In this document: positions 1 through 12,898 of the stretch, in pieces
Numbering within the stretch: the stretch's first letter is position 1
Layout: each line of letters opens with the position of its first letter
Made by a program: the position numbers and the translations under genes
The notes under the pieces: model-generated
Told to the model about the DNA's origin: nothing
The model's database searches: none
What the model saw: only the letters and a program-made list of their open reading frames with translations
DNA from: Macrobrachium rosenbergii
Lineage: Eukaryota > Arthropoda > Malacostraca > Decapoda > Palaemonidae
Assembly (NCBI RefSeq): GCF_040412425.1
Contig: NC_089788.1
Location: 62,714,720-62,778,719, forward strand
Reading direction: 5' to 3'
DNA length: 64,000 nucleotides

Positions 1-445
1 CACCAACATCATGGAGTGCCCCATCAATCAGTCCTGAAACTCTTGAAGGGCTAAAAAAAAAAGCTGCCACAAGTTCCAGAACATTGATGTGGACTGTCTG
101 TCATTCTGGTCCCACACGCCCAAAACTAACAACTCTACTAAGCATCCCATCCTTCGGTTGATGCATCCGAAAACAGAAGCATCTCAAGTAGGGAAGTGTC
201 CAATGACACTAAAGAGGTGCCTGCCATCTAACCACCAAGCTGGATCTTTCCTTACCTCTTCTGAGGGAAAAATGGGGAAGAGAGGCGGGTCCTTCACTGG
301 GAACCAAAACTCCATCCTCTACTGAAGGGAGTGTAGGTGACCAAAGACGACAGGTGACCAAGAATGACTTGCCACTGCTGAGCAGGTTGTTCCTGTTGGG
401 ACAGGAACTTCTGAGCTGCCTCTCTGAACTTGGTGAGATGCGAAT

Positions 446-633
446 CCAAAAGGAAGACTCTTGCTGCTGCCATATCTATCAGCATGTCCAGATACTTTAC
501 CCTCTGCTTGGGTGTGAGATCTGACTTCTCGAAGTTGTTCCAAAAGGAAAACTCTTGCTACTGCCATATCTATCAGCATGCCCAGATACTTTACCCTCTG
601 CTTGGGTGTGAGATCTGACTTCTCGAAGTTGAT
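446..633. repeat. tandem duplication of a 94-bp RT segment
   Basis: Two adjacent near-identical units, 446-539 and 540-633, each encode on the minus strand the RT block around LTPKQRVKYLGMLID. Both read CCAAAAGGAA(A/G)ACTCTTGCT at their start. The duplication repeats a protein motif that occurs once in an intact RT, so it arose within the decayed element. Confidence 0.85.
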
Positions 634-1640
634 CATAACTCCATGGTTGTAACAAGCTTGATAAGATGATCTCTGTCCAGAAGCAACTGCAGCAGTGACC
701 TCGCCAGGACCGGCCAATTGCCCAGGTACCTAAACAGACATATCCCATGCGAATGGGCTCAAGCTGAGATCGGTGTGAACACACAAGTGAAGGCTTGAAG
801 AGTGGTTGAGAGCCTGAAACAAAGTGCCCTGAATTGGATCAACAACAAAACCCCCCAACCACAGGGCAAAGAGGAGGTGCCTACAAGATCGATGGATGGG
901 TAAGCAGCCTGGTTAACAGCACGGGTTCCGTTCCTGCCCTAACACTGCTAACCAAAAATCAGCGATAATAGTGCTGATAAAAAGCTTATGGCGCCGAAAA
1001 TCTGGTTAACGACGTCGCTAGCCAAGCCGTTAACTGATGATGCAAGTCTGTGGAAACTGCCTGTATTTGAAAATATGTATCCTTCAAGTCCACCAAAAGC
1101 ATAAAGTTGCCCTTTCTGATGAAATCAAGTACTGATCGCACCATTTCCATCTTCAACCAAGCTAGTAAACGAATCGGTTTGGGGAGAGAGGTCGATAACC
1201 GGTCTCCAGCTGCCTGTCACCTCCACTAGAAACAGATGACTGTAAAAACCTGGAGACTCATCCTTCAAGACTTTCACAGCACCGTTCTTGAGCGTTGCAT
1301 ACAAATCTTCCCAAAGGGCAAGGTCCTTCTGCGAGCCAGGAACGAAGTCTGGAACTCTGCCATGGCATTCGATTCCATTCCACTGCCTCCACAAGCAAGA
1401 GGGAGCCCCTCAGCATGGAGTTGCTCCAGCAACAAAACAGGACACAGACAAGTCAGGTCTGGCGAGCTTGAGGCAAAGGAAGTGTCTTGCTAAAGTGGCT
1501 AGAATAAAGAGACTTCTCTTGCCTAGAAACCAGAGAATTCACTTGCTCCAAAACCCCACCAGTAAGCCTCAACTAAAGCAAGCCCACTGAGACCTGGGTT
1601 CCTTCTGGTGTCATCAAAAAGACTCGAAGGCTGAAAAACT

Positions 1641-3716
1641 GTCAGCAGGAAATGCCATGGGCTCTTCCTTGAGATAATTATAATGTCGTATCATATGAAT
1701 GATCTCCAAAATTTGCCTCTGCAACTCAGGGGTGTCAGAGTCCTGGGGTATATGACCCTTGGGCCCCTCCAGGTCCTAGTCCTCCTAAGTCACCCCCTCC
1801 GCAGGAGAGCAAATGTACATCAAAGCCCCCTGGTGATCCCTCAACCACTCAAGCATACACCCTGTCCGGTCTAAGGATTTACCTAGGAACGCATGCCTTC
1901 TTGGATGGGCTGGGATGGAATCGAGAACAGTCCAAGTCCCAAGCCCTAGACTCCCGAAAAACCCTGAAGAGATGGAGGGGACAGGCGAGGGGTCGCAAGC
2001 AACCTAGCTCAGCCTGTCGAAAATCTAAGTCCTCTCAGGTGAGTGAGGACATGGGCAGCCGTCAACCTGTGGTGATGACATCTGCACAGGTCGGGAAGCG
2101 CAATGCTGGAAGCGCAGTGCCGCAAGCGTGCTCCAGCCTTCTTAAAAGGCAGGGCCACCCTCCTGGGACCCCTGGGCCACTCTCTTTGAAGAGCAGGAGG
2201 GGTGAAGGAGCATCTGTACGTTCTCGGCTCACCTCTTGCTGGGTTGGGCTGGCAGGCGGCCCCAGGTCTGTAGAACAGGGACCCTTCCAGCCTGGGTAGG
2301 TGAGCTACTGGGACTGGTACTAGTGCACCGCAGTAGCGAGGCAACCTCCTTCTTTCTCTGCCTGCTAGCTTTGGAAGAAGGGGAGGAGGTGATAGAACTT
2401 GACAATGAAGAGGACATCACCTAAAGACGAAGTTGATGGCAGCACCTGGGGGAACGTCACTGAAGGGATGTGCGGAGTTACCGAAGATGTGGTGGTCACC
2501 CTCGAGCTGGGATACCATAACTGTAGAAGTTGTCACTGTTACAGTCAAAGCATTAACAGGAAGGCCTTGCATAGCCTTCAAGTGATCAATGAGACCAGAC
2601 ACACACTGCTCCCCCAAGAGGCTAAAGAAGGGCCTGAGCTCCCTTGGCCCCTCTGGCTCCACAGCACCTGCAAAGGTTGGGCAAGATGAGGTAGTCTCCC
2701 TAAGCTCTGTCAGCAGGAAATGCCAAGGGCTCCTCCTCGAGATCAATAAAATGCCATATCATACGAATGATCTCCAAATATTGCCTCTAACTCGGGGTGT
2801 TAGAGTCCTGGGGCATAACTCCCAAGTCACCCCCCTGCAGAGATGGATGCACACCAAAGCCCCCTGGTGATCTCTCAACCACTCAAGCATACATCCTGTC
2901 CAGTCTAAGGACTGACCCAGGAACGTACGCTTTCTTGGATGGGCTGGGATGGAATCATGAACTGTCCCAGTCCCAGAAGATCTAAGTCCTAGCAGGTGAG
3001 GAGGATGTGGGCAGTCGTCAACCCGTGGTGATGACATTCGCACAGGTCAGGAAGCGTGGTCCTGTAAGCGTACTCCAGCCTTCTTAGAAGGCAGGGCCAC
3101 CCTCCCGGGACCCCTGGGCCACTCTCTTTGAAGAGTAGGAGAGGGGGTGAGCAAGCATCTGCATATTCTCTGCTCATCTCTTGTTGGACTGCCCTGGCAG
3201 GCGGCCCCAGGTCCGTAGACCAGGGACCCTTCCAGCCTGGGTAGGCAAGCTACTGGGACTGGTACTAGTGCACCGCAGGTGAGCGAGGCAACCTCCTTTC
3301 TCTGCTTGCTAGCTTTGGAAGAATTGGAGGTGATAGAACTACCAATGAGGACGAAGGCGACGACTTCCTTCTCTCTTCTGCCTTCCTCCTCTCGACAAGT
3401 ATTGCTTTAGACAACTTATGGAGGAGGACATCACCCAAAGAAAGTTGACAGCAGCACCTGGGGTACATCACTGAAGGGATGTACAGAGTTACCAAGGATG
3501 TGGTGGTTGCCCTCAAACTGGTGGATACCGTAACTGTAGAAGCTGTAACCGTTACAGACGAAGCAGAAACAGGAATGCCTTGCACAGCCCTCAAGTGATC
3601 AAAGAGACCAGACAAACTCGGCTCCCCCTAGAGGTTAAAGAAGGGCCTGAGCTCCCTTGGCCCCTCGGGCTCCACAGCACCTGCAAAGGTCGGGTTGGGT
3701 GAGGTAGTCTCCCCAC
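1641..3716. repeat. ~1.05-kb tandem duplication inside the gag-like region
   Basis: Two diverged direct copies are seen: about 1641-2708 and 2709-3716. Both begin GTCAGCAGGAAATGCCA. Both contain the block ATCTCCAAA(A/T)(A/T)TTGCCTCT, an AGGAGGACATCACC(T/C)AAAGA block (2410 and 3421) and a TGAGGTAGTCTCCC block near the end. The copies differ by many substitutions and small indels. The offset is about 1068 at the start and about 1010 at the end, so the duplication is old. On the minus strand each unit would encode the same gag-like sequence. Confidence 0.75.
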
Positions 3717-4538
3717 GCCCAGAGAATGAGCATCCCCCCAAGGGCAACAACTCCACCAAACAAAGCAAAACCACAGGTGAGGAACTGGGCTGGGCATATC
3801 CACACCCCGCCCCACACCTCCTGACAATACTGAGGTAGCAGTAGGAGTCAGTGAAAGGGAAACTGCTCCCTTAGGAATGGTAACGGCATGTGAAAGTTTG
3901 GCTGGGGGTAAGAAGAAACTAGACACTCTCCTTGGTGTCTCCAGCAGTTTTGCACTCCAATAACACAAGAGAAACTTTTTTCTCTATCTTCTTCAACCTG
4001 GAAAACTTCACCCACTGTTCAGAAGGCCAGACCTGGCACTCTGAACAAGGGTTTCATTGATCACAGTCATGCCTACAGCATGACACACAAGGAATGAGGA
4101 TCTACCTTGACAGAGGAGAAGAACCATTTACAGGGCTTGTCCTTCCCTATGGAGCACTGAAGGCCTTGCGGTTTTCTCTCCAAGGGTGGCCTTAGTGATT
4201 GAGGGGTCTGCATTCATTATTACAAACACAATATAATATAAAAGCAAGCAAACAGAAAAGCATGAAGCAAACGGTGGTCAGGCAGAGAGAGCAGCAAACA
4301 TCTTAACAGCAGCTGAAAGCAAAATGGAGTGCAGACTGATGAGTGGGAAGGGCTTCTCCCCTACCATCAGTAGTTAACAACCTTGTCTGAAAGTTAAACA
4401 GCCATTCCAGCTAGTTCGCAAGCTAAATTCTATGTAAAGAACGACAGTGTATTTGTGAAGAACAAAAACATGTTTGTTCTTCATAGTCTTCATTATTGTT
4501 ATTATTCAATGGGTAGATTAAGCCTTTAACGCCGACAA

Positions 4539-4597
4539 GACGTATTTTACGTCGACAAAAGTTGTCTGTCGGGTGCCAAGTGGACGTAAAATACGTT
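4539..4597. promoter_or_regulatory. paired 5' palindromes of piggyBac copy 1
   Basis: GACGTATTTTACGTC (4539-4553) and GACGTAAAATACGTT (4583-4597) are each near-palindromic and are reverse complements of one another. Their starts lie 44 bp apart. The same pair, with different bases but the same spacing, occurs in copies 2 and 3. A transposase-binding role is inferred from position only. Confidence 0.5.
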
Positions 4598-5560
4598 GAC
4601 TACAAAAAGTTTTTTAAATATTCGCGGAAAAATACTGATAGGCCTCGTTTGCGAAAAATTTTAAATCACGCGCCATTAGGGATGCTGGGAGTTCACGGAT
4701 CATGCTGTTGTTTTGTTTACAAGTGTAACCCAGCTGCGCATGCGCGAATTTCTTCTTATCCCAAAAGAAAGCATCAGCTAACTGCTGCAAATCTCAGAAA
4801 TTCTTTAGTCACTTTGTCGTAATTTTTGCATCGTTTTCTATTAGCTTTTACATAAAGTTTTATATATGAAAATGTATTCTACGTGCACAATTTCATGTAG
4901 AATACAACAAAAAATAACTCATGGTTGTAGCTTTTATCAATTTTGACATATTTTCATATAAATCACATTAAAAGCCAAAATTTCAACCTTCGGTCAACTT
5001 TGACTCGACCAAAATGGTCGAAAAATGCAATTGTAAGCTAAAATTCTTACGTTCTAGTAATATTCAATCATTTACCTTCATTTTGCAACAAATTGGAAGT
5101 CTCTAGCACAATATTTCAATTTATGGTAAATTTTAGAAAAAACTTTTTCCATACGTCCGCGCTAACTCTGCTGAAAATCTCGGAAATTCTTTAGTCACTT
5201 TGTTGTAACTTTTGCACTGTTTTGTATTAGCCGTTACATAAAGTTTTATATATGAAAATGTGCGCAATTTCGTGTAGAATACAATAAAAAATAACTCATG
5301 GTTATAGCTTTTATCAATTTTGACATTTTCATATAAATCACGATAAATGCCAAAATTTCAACCTTCGGTCAGCTTTGACTCAACCGAAATGGTTGAAAAA
5401 TGCAATTGTATGCTAAAACTCTTACATTCTAGTAATATTCAATCATTTACCTTCATTTTACAACAAACAAGAAGTCTCTAGCACAATATTTTGATTTATG
5501 GTGAATTTTTTAAAAAAACTTTTTCCTTACGTCCGCTCTAACTCTGCTGAAAATCTTGTA

Positions 5561-5901
5561 AGAGCCTGACGCCGTCTCTTCCAAACACGTGTGTTCATGT
5601 GTTCGTCGTCCATCGGAGTGGACAGGACAACATGAGCATCTCGTTTTCTTTCTCTAAAGGAACGCAATTTCAACCATACAATATTTCCGTCTGTTTCTCC
5701 CTAACCATTGTTGTCTTGATGTATGTACAATCACCACTACTTGCATTGCCATGCAAGCATTCTAATCATGTACTCATAATGGTCCAACGAATCTTCTGTA
5801 TCAAACTGTGTGTATGTTTCTGTTTGTGACGATGCCAAACGTCTAGCCACTCCGATGGACGACGAACACACACGTGTTTGGAAGAGACGGCGTCAGGCTC
5901 T
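5561..5901. mobile_element. nested MITE with ~60-bp terminal inverted repeats, MULE-derived
   Basis: The left arm (5561-5621) and the right arm (5847-5901, reverse complement) are almost identical apart from a 6-bp gap, both starting AGAGCCTGACGCCGTCTCTT. The element splits one unit of the piggyBac tandem array, so it inserted later. Flanks suggest a short AATCT-type target duplication, but the exact ends are unsure. The interior and left arm align with the reverse complement of about 27355-27650, which lies just after the MULE transposase remnant. A 76-codon frame at 5599-5829 resembles one there, but DNA homology is enough to explain it. Confidence 0.75.
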
Positions 5902-7164
5902 ATCAATCTCAGAAATTCTTTAGTCACATTGTTGTAATTTTTACAGTTTTATATTAGCCGTTACATAAAGTTTTATATATGAAAATGTGCACAATTTCAT
6001 ATAGAATACAACAAAAAATAATTCATGGTTGTGGCTTTTATCAATTTTGATATATTTTCATATAAATCACATTAGGTGCCAAAATTTCAACCTTCGGTCA
6101 ACTTTGACTTGACCGAAATGGTCGAAAAATGCAATTGTAAGCTAAAACTCTTACATTCTAGTAATATTCAATCATTTACCTTCATTTTGCAACAAACAAG
6201 AAGTCTCTAGCACAATATTTCGATTTACGGTAAATTTTTTAAAAAACTTTTTCCTTACGTCCGCGCACCAACTCTGCTGAAAATCTCAGAAATTCTTTAG
6301 TCACTTCGTCATAATTTTTGCACAGTTTTATACTAGCCGTTACATAAAGTTTTAATATGAAAATGTGTGCAATTTCATGTAGAATACAAAAAAATAACTC
6401 ATGGTTGTAGCTTTTATCAGTTTTGAAATATTTTCATATAAATCACGGTAAGTGCCAAAATTTCAACCTTCGGTCAACTTTGACTCAACCAAAATGGTAA
6501 AAAAATGCAATTGTAAGCTAAAACCCTTACATTCTAGTAATATTCCATTATTTACCTTCATTTTGCAACAAACGAAAAGTCTCTAGCAGAATATTTCGAT
6601 TTATGATGAATTTAAAAAAAAAAACTTTTTCCTTACGTCCACGTGCGCTAACTCTGCTGAAAATCTCAGAAATTCTTTAGTCACTTTGTTGTAATTTTTG
6701 CACCGTTTTATATTAGCCATTACATAAAGTTTAATATATGAAAATGTGCGCAATTTCATGTAGAATACAACAAAAAATAACTCATGGTTGTAGCTTTTAT
6801 CAGTTTTGAAATATTTTCATATAAATCACGATAAGTGCCGAAATTTCAACCTTTGGTCAACTTTGACTCGACCGAAATGGTCGAAAAATGCAATTGTAAG
6901 CTAAAACTCTTACATTCTAGTAATATTCAATCATTTACCTTCATTTTGCAACAAACGGGAAGTCTCTAGCACAATATTTCGATTTATGGTGAATTTTTGA
7001 AAAAAACGTTTTTTTTTTCGTCCAGCAGCGTTACAAATTCATGCATCATTTTGTGATAATATTTTCTCTATGTTGCTTTGATCGTTTTACAATTTGTTAT
7101 ATACCAAAATCATTGCAATTTAGTGTACAATACAAAAAAATAAAAAAAATTTAGTGTACAATAC

Positions 7165-7195
<31 letters not shown>

Positions 7196-7724
7196 TAGCT
7201 CATTAGCTTTAACCGTTTTGCTCACAGCACGATTTGTAAACAATTATATATGAAAAAATTTTTTTTTTGTGCTGTCATATATTCCAATATTTATATATGA
7301 TAATGATATTTTTTTTTTTTCAATTTCTGATGGTTGCATACTAAACTTCAGGCAATGAGAAAAAGAGGAGCCAAAAATGAACTCAATCTTAAAAACTAAG
7401 AGTGCTGTGATTTTTTGAAAAAACTTTCTTTCCGCTTCGGCGCTAACTCCCAAACCCCGCCGGCATATGGCAGACACTTTTGTAAATAGAGGCTCGGCAT
7501 TTAAGGGTTAACCAGTCAACTACATCAAAACAAAGAATCAAATATGATTGGCCTGAAGGTTTTGTCATTAATAAAATCAAATTAACTAACTTATATCAAA
7601 TCAAATATAGTACTCTGAATGAAAACCAATGCTTTAACGTGTACAATATGTAAAAGTAGGGACAAGAAGAAATGCAGAACTTAACCCTTTCATAAAAACA
7701 TAATAAAAACAACAATAAACTTAC

Positions 7725-7937
7725 TTGAAAGACAGCATGAGACCTTGAGGACTCTGCATTGGCATCTGTGGGATGCTGGGTTCGGTTTTGATTCCCAAAT
7801 TCTAGCATTTTCAATATATCATCAGCATCCTTTGGTTTGTGAAGCGAGAGACCAGGAACTAAAACCTGGGATCCATTTTCCTGCACATTTAAGGGTTTAC
7901 CTAATCGTAGTAAATCTCGAACAGTCTCGTTATAAAC
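7725..7937 (-). CDS. KIF18A: kinesin-8 (KIF18A-like) coding exon 4
   Basis: This exon continues the kinesin motor on the minus strand. An acceptor (TTCTGACAG) precedes GTTTATAACGAG and a donor (CAA|GTAAGT) follows. It encodes [10 protein letters not shown], then [14 protein letters not shown] and [20 protein letters not shown]. The last part contains the switch I motif NxxSSRSH, which binds the nucleotide gamma-phosphate in kinesins. The match to kinesin-8 (KIF18A/B) is close over the whole exon. No exon with the switch II motif DLAGSE was found between here and position 1, so the gene continues beyond the window or into sequence I could not recognise. Confidence 0.88.
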
Positions 7938-8047
7938 CTGTCAGAAAAAAATTACAAGAATAACATACCAGAATCAGCATTTTAGCAACAGAATCTAATT
8001 ATAAACAGTAGTCCACTTTTTATGCATCAATATAAGGAATTACAAAC

Positions 8048-8205
8048 CTCTAAATAGGAGACGCCAACTTCACAAATCTTTTCTTCTTTCAGCTCATCAA
8101 TGCGACGGTACAGCTCCATAAGGGTGAGGAAGGTGATCCCTGGGCATTCTGGCTTCCCAAGCATAGTGAATGTCTTCCCAGCACCAGTTGCACCATACGC
8201 AAATA
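8048..8205 (-). CDS. KIF18A: kinesin-8 (KIF18A-like) coding exon 3, P-loop
   Basis: On the minus strand the acceptor GTACAG precedes TATTTGCG and the donor GAG|GTTTGT closes the exon. It encodes [17 protein letters not shown], the Walker A / P-loop ATP-binding segment of the motor. [18 protein letters not shown] and [13 protein letters not shown] follow. Reading phase joins exactly to exons 2 and 4 (TCTG|TA and GAG|GTT). The catalytic P-loop GATGAGKT is intact. The protein would walk toward microtubule plus ends and limit kinetochore microtubule growth in mitosis. That role is family knowledge, not shown by the sequence. Confidence 0.9.
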
Positions 8206-8405
8206 CTGTACTAACACAAGAGGGAATATAAGAGCTGGATGAAGTTCAAGTCACTATCTATTAATTGCCTTAAAATATGCTACTAGAACAACTCAACACT
8301 TCAGTTAATTTAGAATTCAAGCAATACTCTCTATAAGGCTTGGTGCTGGTTTTTAAAAAATTATTCTTTCTAAAGAATCCAATCCCTCTTCTTACTCATT
8401 GACTC

Positions 8406-8526
<121 letters not shown>

Positions 8527-9209
8527 AAGCTTGCTTGCTTGCTTGCTTTAGAATACTGTTTTGTATCAACAACTGCATATCATTCAGGAATGTACATGAA
8601 AGTAAATAATACAGTAATTCTTTAATTATCCAGATAAATAGAGCCATGGAGCCGTCGAGTAACGGCAAAATCTGGACAATGGAGAGTAAAAAAAAATCTA
8701 GGTGTTCTAGGGCAACTCCATACACTTCCTCACCTAACCTTGTCAATACCACACAACTGTAAACACCCCAAATGCTTATAAACAACAACTATCAAACTTT
8801 CAACATAAAACTTTATGTATACAGCAATTTCCATCTTTAATCCCATTATTTGTAACAAAAGAGACTGCATAAATACACTGGAGGAAAAAAAAAAAAAAAA
8901 ACCTTTTTCTCTCTCGTAAAGGACACAGTTCAGAAGGCAGGTAGAGTGTGTGTGTTTACATACTGCCTACCATGGTTTTATGACCATTTATGTATTTTTA
9001 TACAGCAACTTTCTTATTAGTTGTTACCATATTGTATTACTATACACAAGATACAAAATGTGCATGTGTGAACTACTGACCTAGGCTAGCCAAGGTGTTA
9101 CACTCACAGTATCCATTTGCATGAATGAAATGAGCTACTACAGCTGTTTTCAAAATACAGGGAATGGTATTGATAATAGATAAAGGTACTGTAATGTAAT
9201 GTATCGTAT

Positions 9210-10415
9210 ATACTCACGTATCATGCAACATTTGAAGAACTAATTTTGAAGCTAATCTTAAGGGGGTCGCAGCACTTGAGATATAAAATTAGTGTATGTA
9301 ATATTCACATATTATTGTATTATAAAATGCAAACATAATGAATATGCATCTTTTCCATGGATCTTTAAAAAGTTATGCTTTCCTTCACTGTATCCAATAA
9401 CATGTATTCTCATGCGTTACTACTGTATTATAAAATACAAACATAGCAATCAATGTTTTGGTTTGGAACTCAGCTGAGGGCGATTACGAGGCGAGTTTAT
9501 TTTGCCATATTTAACCCAATTAAGAGGGATTTTCTTCCTTCTAGTTAGCGTAAATGCATCCCTAGATTCTCTATTTAAATGGGACAAGGTTATTTTTCAT
9601 TATACAAAGTGTTTTCAGGTAGAAATGATTTAAATGTCATGTGAATTAAATTTAGTTATTTTTTCATGAATAGATGGCGATCGGGGCATGTTTTTTGTGT
9701 AAAAAATAAAGAGATTTCGTTTGCTATTTTCACTTTATTTCATCATAATACAAGCTTTACAAATTTATCTTTTATCGGCGTGAAAACAACAGTAAAATGT
9801 GTTCTTCTGTGCCCAGTAGTTTTGATTAAAATACTTTTCTCCAATTTTATTTAGGGTCGAGTTTGATGCAATATCGAAGTTTATGGCAGTTTCATCCATG
9901 TTGCTGATGTATGATAATATATAGCTATTAGCAGCTTAAACACTGTCTTCTCAGCTTCATCTACAATTTGCAGCTTAAATTTAGCAGTATATTTTCTTGC
10001 CGATCTTTTCTCCATAGCGAATAAGGGTATAATGTAAAAATATCAGTCCTATTCTACTTAACGTCATTTGTAACATAACTACAGTATAGCAATTTTTTAC
10101 TATTGTATTTTGGTTGAAATGCAAGCAAAACAGGTGTTATCTAATTCGGTTGTTCATAGCAAAACAACTGTTTCTCGCTGGATGCATTTAGCAACAAGAA
10201 TAATGTTACTAATGATACTTTTATTTTCCTCTGTTACATTTTAATTAACTAGAAGATGGGACAGATAAAGAGATGGAGGCAAAGAGGTTAGTCTACTGTA
10301 ATTTGGTCTCTCAAAAAACGAACGTGCATGATACACAAAATACATGATTAAATAATTTTTTACGGGTGAAAATTTGGGGGTCGCACGATACGCAAGATTG
10401 AGCATTGCAGAAGTA
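9210..10415. mobile_element. possible decayed TIR-bounded DNA element
   Basis: The left end reads CGTATATACTCACGTATCATGC and GGGGGTCGCAGCAC follows nearby. The right end has GGGGGTCGCACGATACGC and then GCAGAAGTATATGAGG, so the two ends are imperfect inverted repeats. No transposase remnant was recognised inside. The superfamily and exact borders are unknown. Confidence 0.35.
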
Positions 10416-12898
10416 TATGAGGTAACTTATTTTACTTAAAGAATCCATTTATACTGTATTGTTTTGGTATATCATAATCATATGTACATAAAAAAAAAAA
10501 AAAAAAAGATCGTCCCGCCATTTCTAAAGTTTACGTTCTCAGAATCAGCTGCTTGAGCCTACTAGCGAAAAATTATAATAATTTTTAGTTGCTAAAAGAA
10601 ACTAATGTATTAATGGAACTCTTTTTATTTTTCTACATAAATATAAAAGGGTATACAAAGGTAAACTAACATACTTTATATTAAAGTAACACCCTCAAAA
10701 TTGCAAAATGGCTGTTTCCCAATTTATTTGTTTATGTCAGTTCTTTAGAAAAGTGGTTGTTAATAAGATATGGTTATGAATTGATGCATAAGCCTTAAGT
10801 TTGGTAATCTTGTTTGAAAGCCTGGCCTAGTACATCTACCATAAATCTTTAGTACATTTGGCATTTCTTTATGATGACTATTCAAAGCAAATTCATTTTC
10901 AGAAAACTACTAGAAATGATAAATATAGTGAAGGAATGCATAAATTATAAGTAACATGGTGAAGGAATACAAATTATAAATAAAATACTGAAGGAATATG
11001 TGTTACTGTATTAGGCTTTGTTTAGTGGAATATAAATATGATCATCACACATGTAACTACACGAGAATTTTATCACTTGATATTTCATCTCTTAATCACC
11101 ATAAAAATATTTAAATGCAAATTTCAAATGTAGGCGAGACAAGACTATACAGGCTGTAGCAAGTTCAGACGCCATTGAAAGTGTGTGCACACGTATGTAC
11201 CCTACACTCACAATGGCATTTATCTTTTGGTTTGAAAAAATAAAATATTAGAAAATACAGTAAACATATAAATGAGAATACTGTAGCAAATAATATAAAT
11301 AAAAATTAAAGAGTGTGTCTTACTACACTTAGGTTTCAGTGTAAACATACCCAAGTTATTGTTCTATCTCTCTCTCCATACAGCCCCTCCTCTCACATGA
11401 CACCCAGCCATCCAACCGCCCCCAATCTTGGAAACTTCTAGAACTCCTCCACCCCGCAAAAACAACCCTTCCTCAATTGGTTTGAGTGTAAGCAGCGTCA
11501 TCAAAATTTTCATGAGGCTGACCAGTATTGCCAACCATCAGAAGGAAGTTTACTCCATTTTTTTTAATATATACAGGTCTATCATATATGTTTAGGGCCT
11601 TGGTCTGGGTGTCTTGGATAATGCCAGGTTCCAAATAATGGCGATCCAGATAACTGAGGGATTACTATATATAACCTGGGCCTTAGTCAAGGTCTACATT
11701 TACTCATGGTCTACTTGACTTTCATTTTCCTATTACTACTTATGAAGTTAACCCAGATTATTTAGTCAACTTCTTAACCCTTACGGGCTTGGAATATCCC
11801 AAAACAGGAAAACTTTAAGATCAGCCAATTAAAAAAAATCAATGGAAAGACGAAGATACGCAAATACACATGGCAAAAGAAAATTTTTTTTTAAATTTCC
11901 TATATCTTCCAAAGTAAGTTCAAAGCAAATATTTCCAACCCAATGTGGGGCCTCTTTTCCAAGACATTCCTAAAATACACTAATTTTAGCAGTTTATACA
12001 TTTCAGTATTGTTTCATTCATTTTGCAAAGTCACAATTACAGCACTCATACCAAAATGATAAAAACAAAAATCAGCAACAATCCATGAGTATGTTTATGG
12101 ACAAATATTTGTGAGATGTACGGAGATGAGGAGTAGTTACCTTTTATTGAGTTATACATGTTCTAATATTTTTTGTCCTTTATTTTGCAAAATTACAAGT
12201 ACAGCTGACATATAAAAGATAACTAAAACCAGCAACAATCCCCGAGTATATTTATGGGCAAATATATATACAACACGTACTGGGATGAGGAGTTTCAGTA
12301 CACTCCCCATGAAATCTCAAGTCAAGACTATTCTCCCTTGTATCCTGAGCTGAGGTGCGAGCGTTGCCAAAAAGTCATTTATGAATGGTGGTGGTTGACT
12401 GGTTTTAAATTCTCTTTTTCAATGGCAAGTTCTTTACTGGAATCACTTGCCTGTCTTTATTCCACTTCATATTGTTACTAACTACTGGTGCAGCGAGAAA
12501 GAAGGTTCACCACTTCAAGCATATTTGGAGAGGACTTCAAAACAAGATTTTTCAAAACGTTAATGCAATTGACAATTTTTTTTAGTTTATTATTATTAAT
12601 AGTTTCACCAGACCACTCAATTAACATTATTACTCCCATACAGCAGGCCCTATTGATGAACTTTAATTGGATAAACTGAAAATGATGAAGACTGATAAAA
12701 TCATTTTTTTCCAATAAATTTAGTTGGTTGAAAGTTGGACAGTAACTAAGACATGATTGATTTTAAGTGGTTATGAATTCTGAATTCACAGGCTGAGTCA
12801 TTTGGGTTATTTTTATTAAACAGTCCAGGTCACAAGAGTGAGACGCATTTAAATATGGGATATTACTATTTCAATATTACCCACTTTTTTTTAATGTA

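Larger units (their letters stand above)
1..4150 (-). mobile_element. decayed retroelement with gag-like and reverse transcriptase remnants
   Basis: Read on the minus strand this is a broken retrotransposon. A gag-like part begins near 4100 with a Cys-x-x-Cys motif followed by a WPSEQW motif. It runs through duplicated ORF1 sequence to about 1600. The reverse transcriptase N-terminal part follows (1394-1125), with the recognisable GFYSHLFLVE and WRPVIDLSP motifs. A later RT block (717-294) has LTPKQRVKYLGMLID. Stops and frame changes interrupt every part, and the RT region carrying the catalytic aspartates is not recognisable. The motifs are of the type seen in DIRS-like and some Gypsy-like elements, so the superfamily is uncertain. 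No terminal repeats were found and the element runs off the left edge. Confidence 0.6.
4522..7507 (+). mobile_element. piggyBac-family element, copy 1, non-autonomous with internal tandem repeats
   Basis: The element is bounded by TTAA on both sides (4518-4521 and 7508-7511), the duplication that piggyBac transposases create. The left end reads GCCTTTAACGCC and the right end, reverse complemented, CCCTTAAATGCC. These match the ends of the copies at 13494 and 54316. About 270 bp at the left match the start of the autonomous-type copy 3 (TGCTGGGAGTTCACGGATC is shared), then the whole transposase is missing. The interior is a tandem array of about 375-385 bp units. CTCTAGCACAATATT landmarks fall near 5101, 5476, 6205, 6581 and 6964. 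A 341-bp MITE is nested in the array at 5561. The last ~450 bp form a conserved 3' end. Confidence 0.85.

Noticed and set aside
1901..2299. 132-codon plus-strand frame
   Set aside because: It is antisense to the decayed gag-like region and has no family features.
5599..5829. A 76-codon frame with an ~80 percent similar counterpart at 27354-27620
   Set aside because: Both lie in homologous transposon DNA beyond the MULE coding end. Similarity at DNA level explains it, and substitutions do not favour silent positions by eye.
4522..7507. CRISPR-like or centromeric satellite array
   Set aside because: Units are ~375 bp, lack spacers, and lie inside TTAA-bounded transposon ends.
1..7700. Remaining kinesin exons (switch II, coiled coil)
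   Set aside because: No DLAGSE-type motif or coiled-coil frame on the minus strand was found here. The span is taken up by mobile elements.
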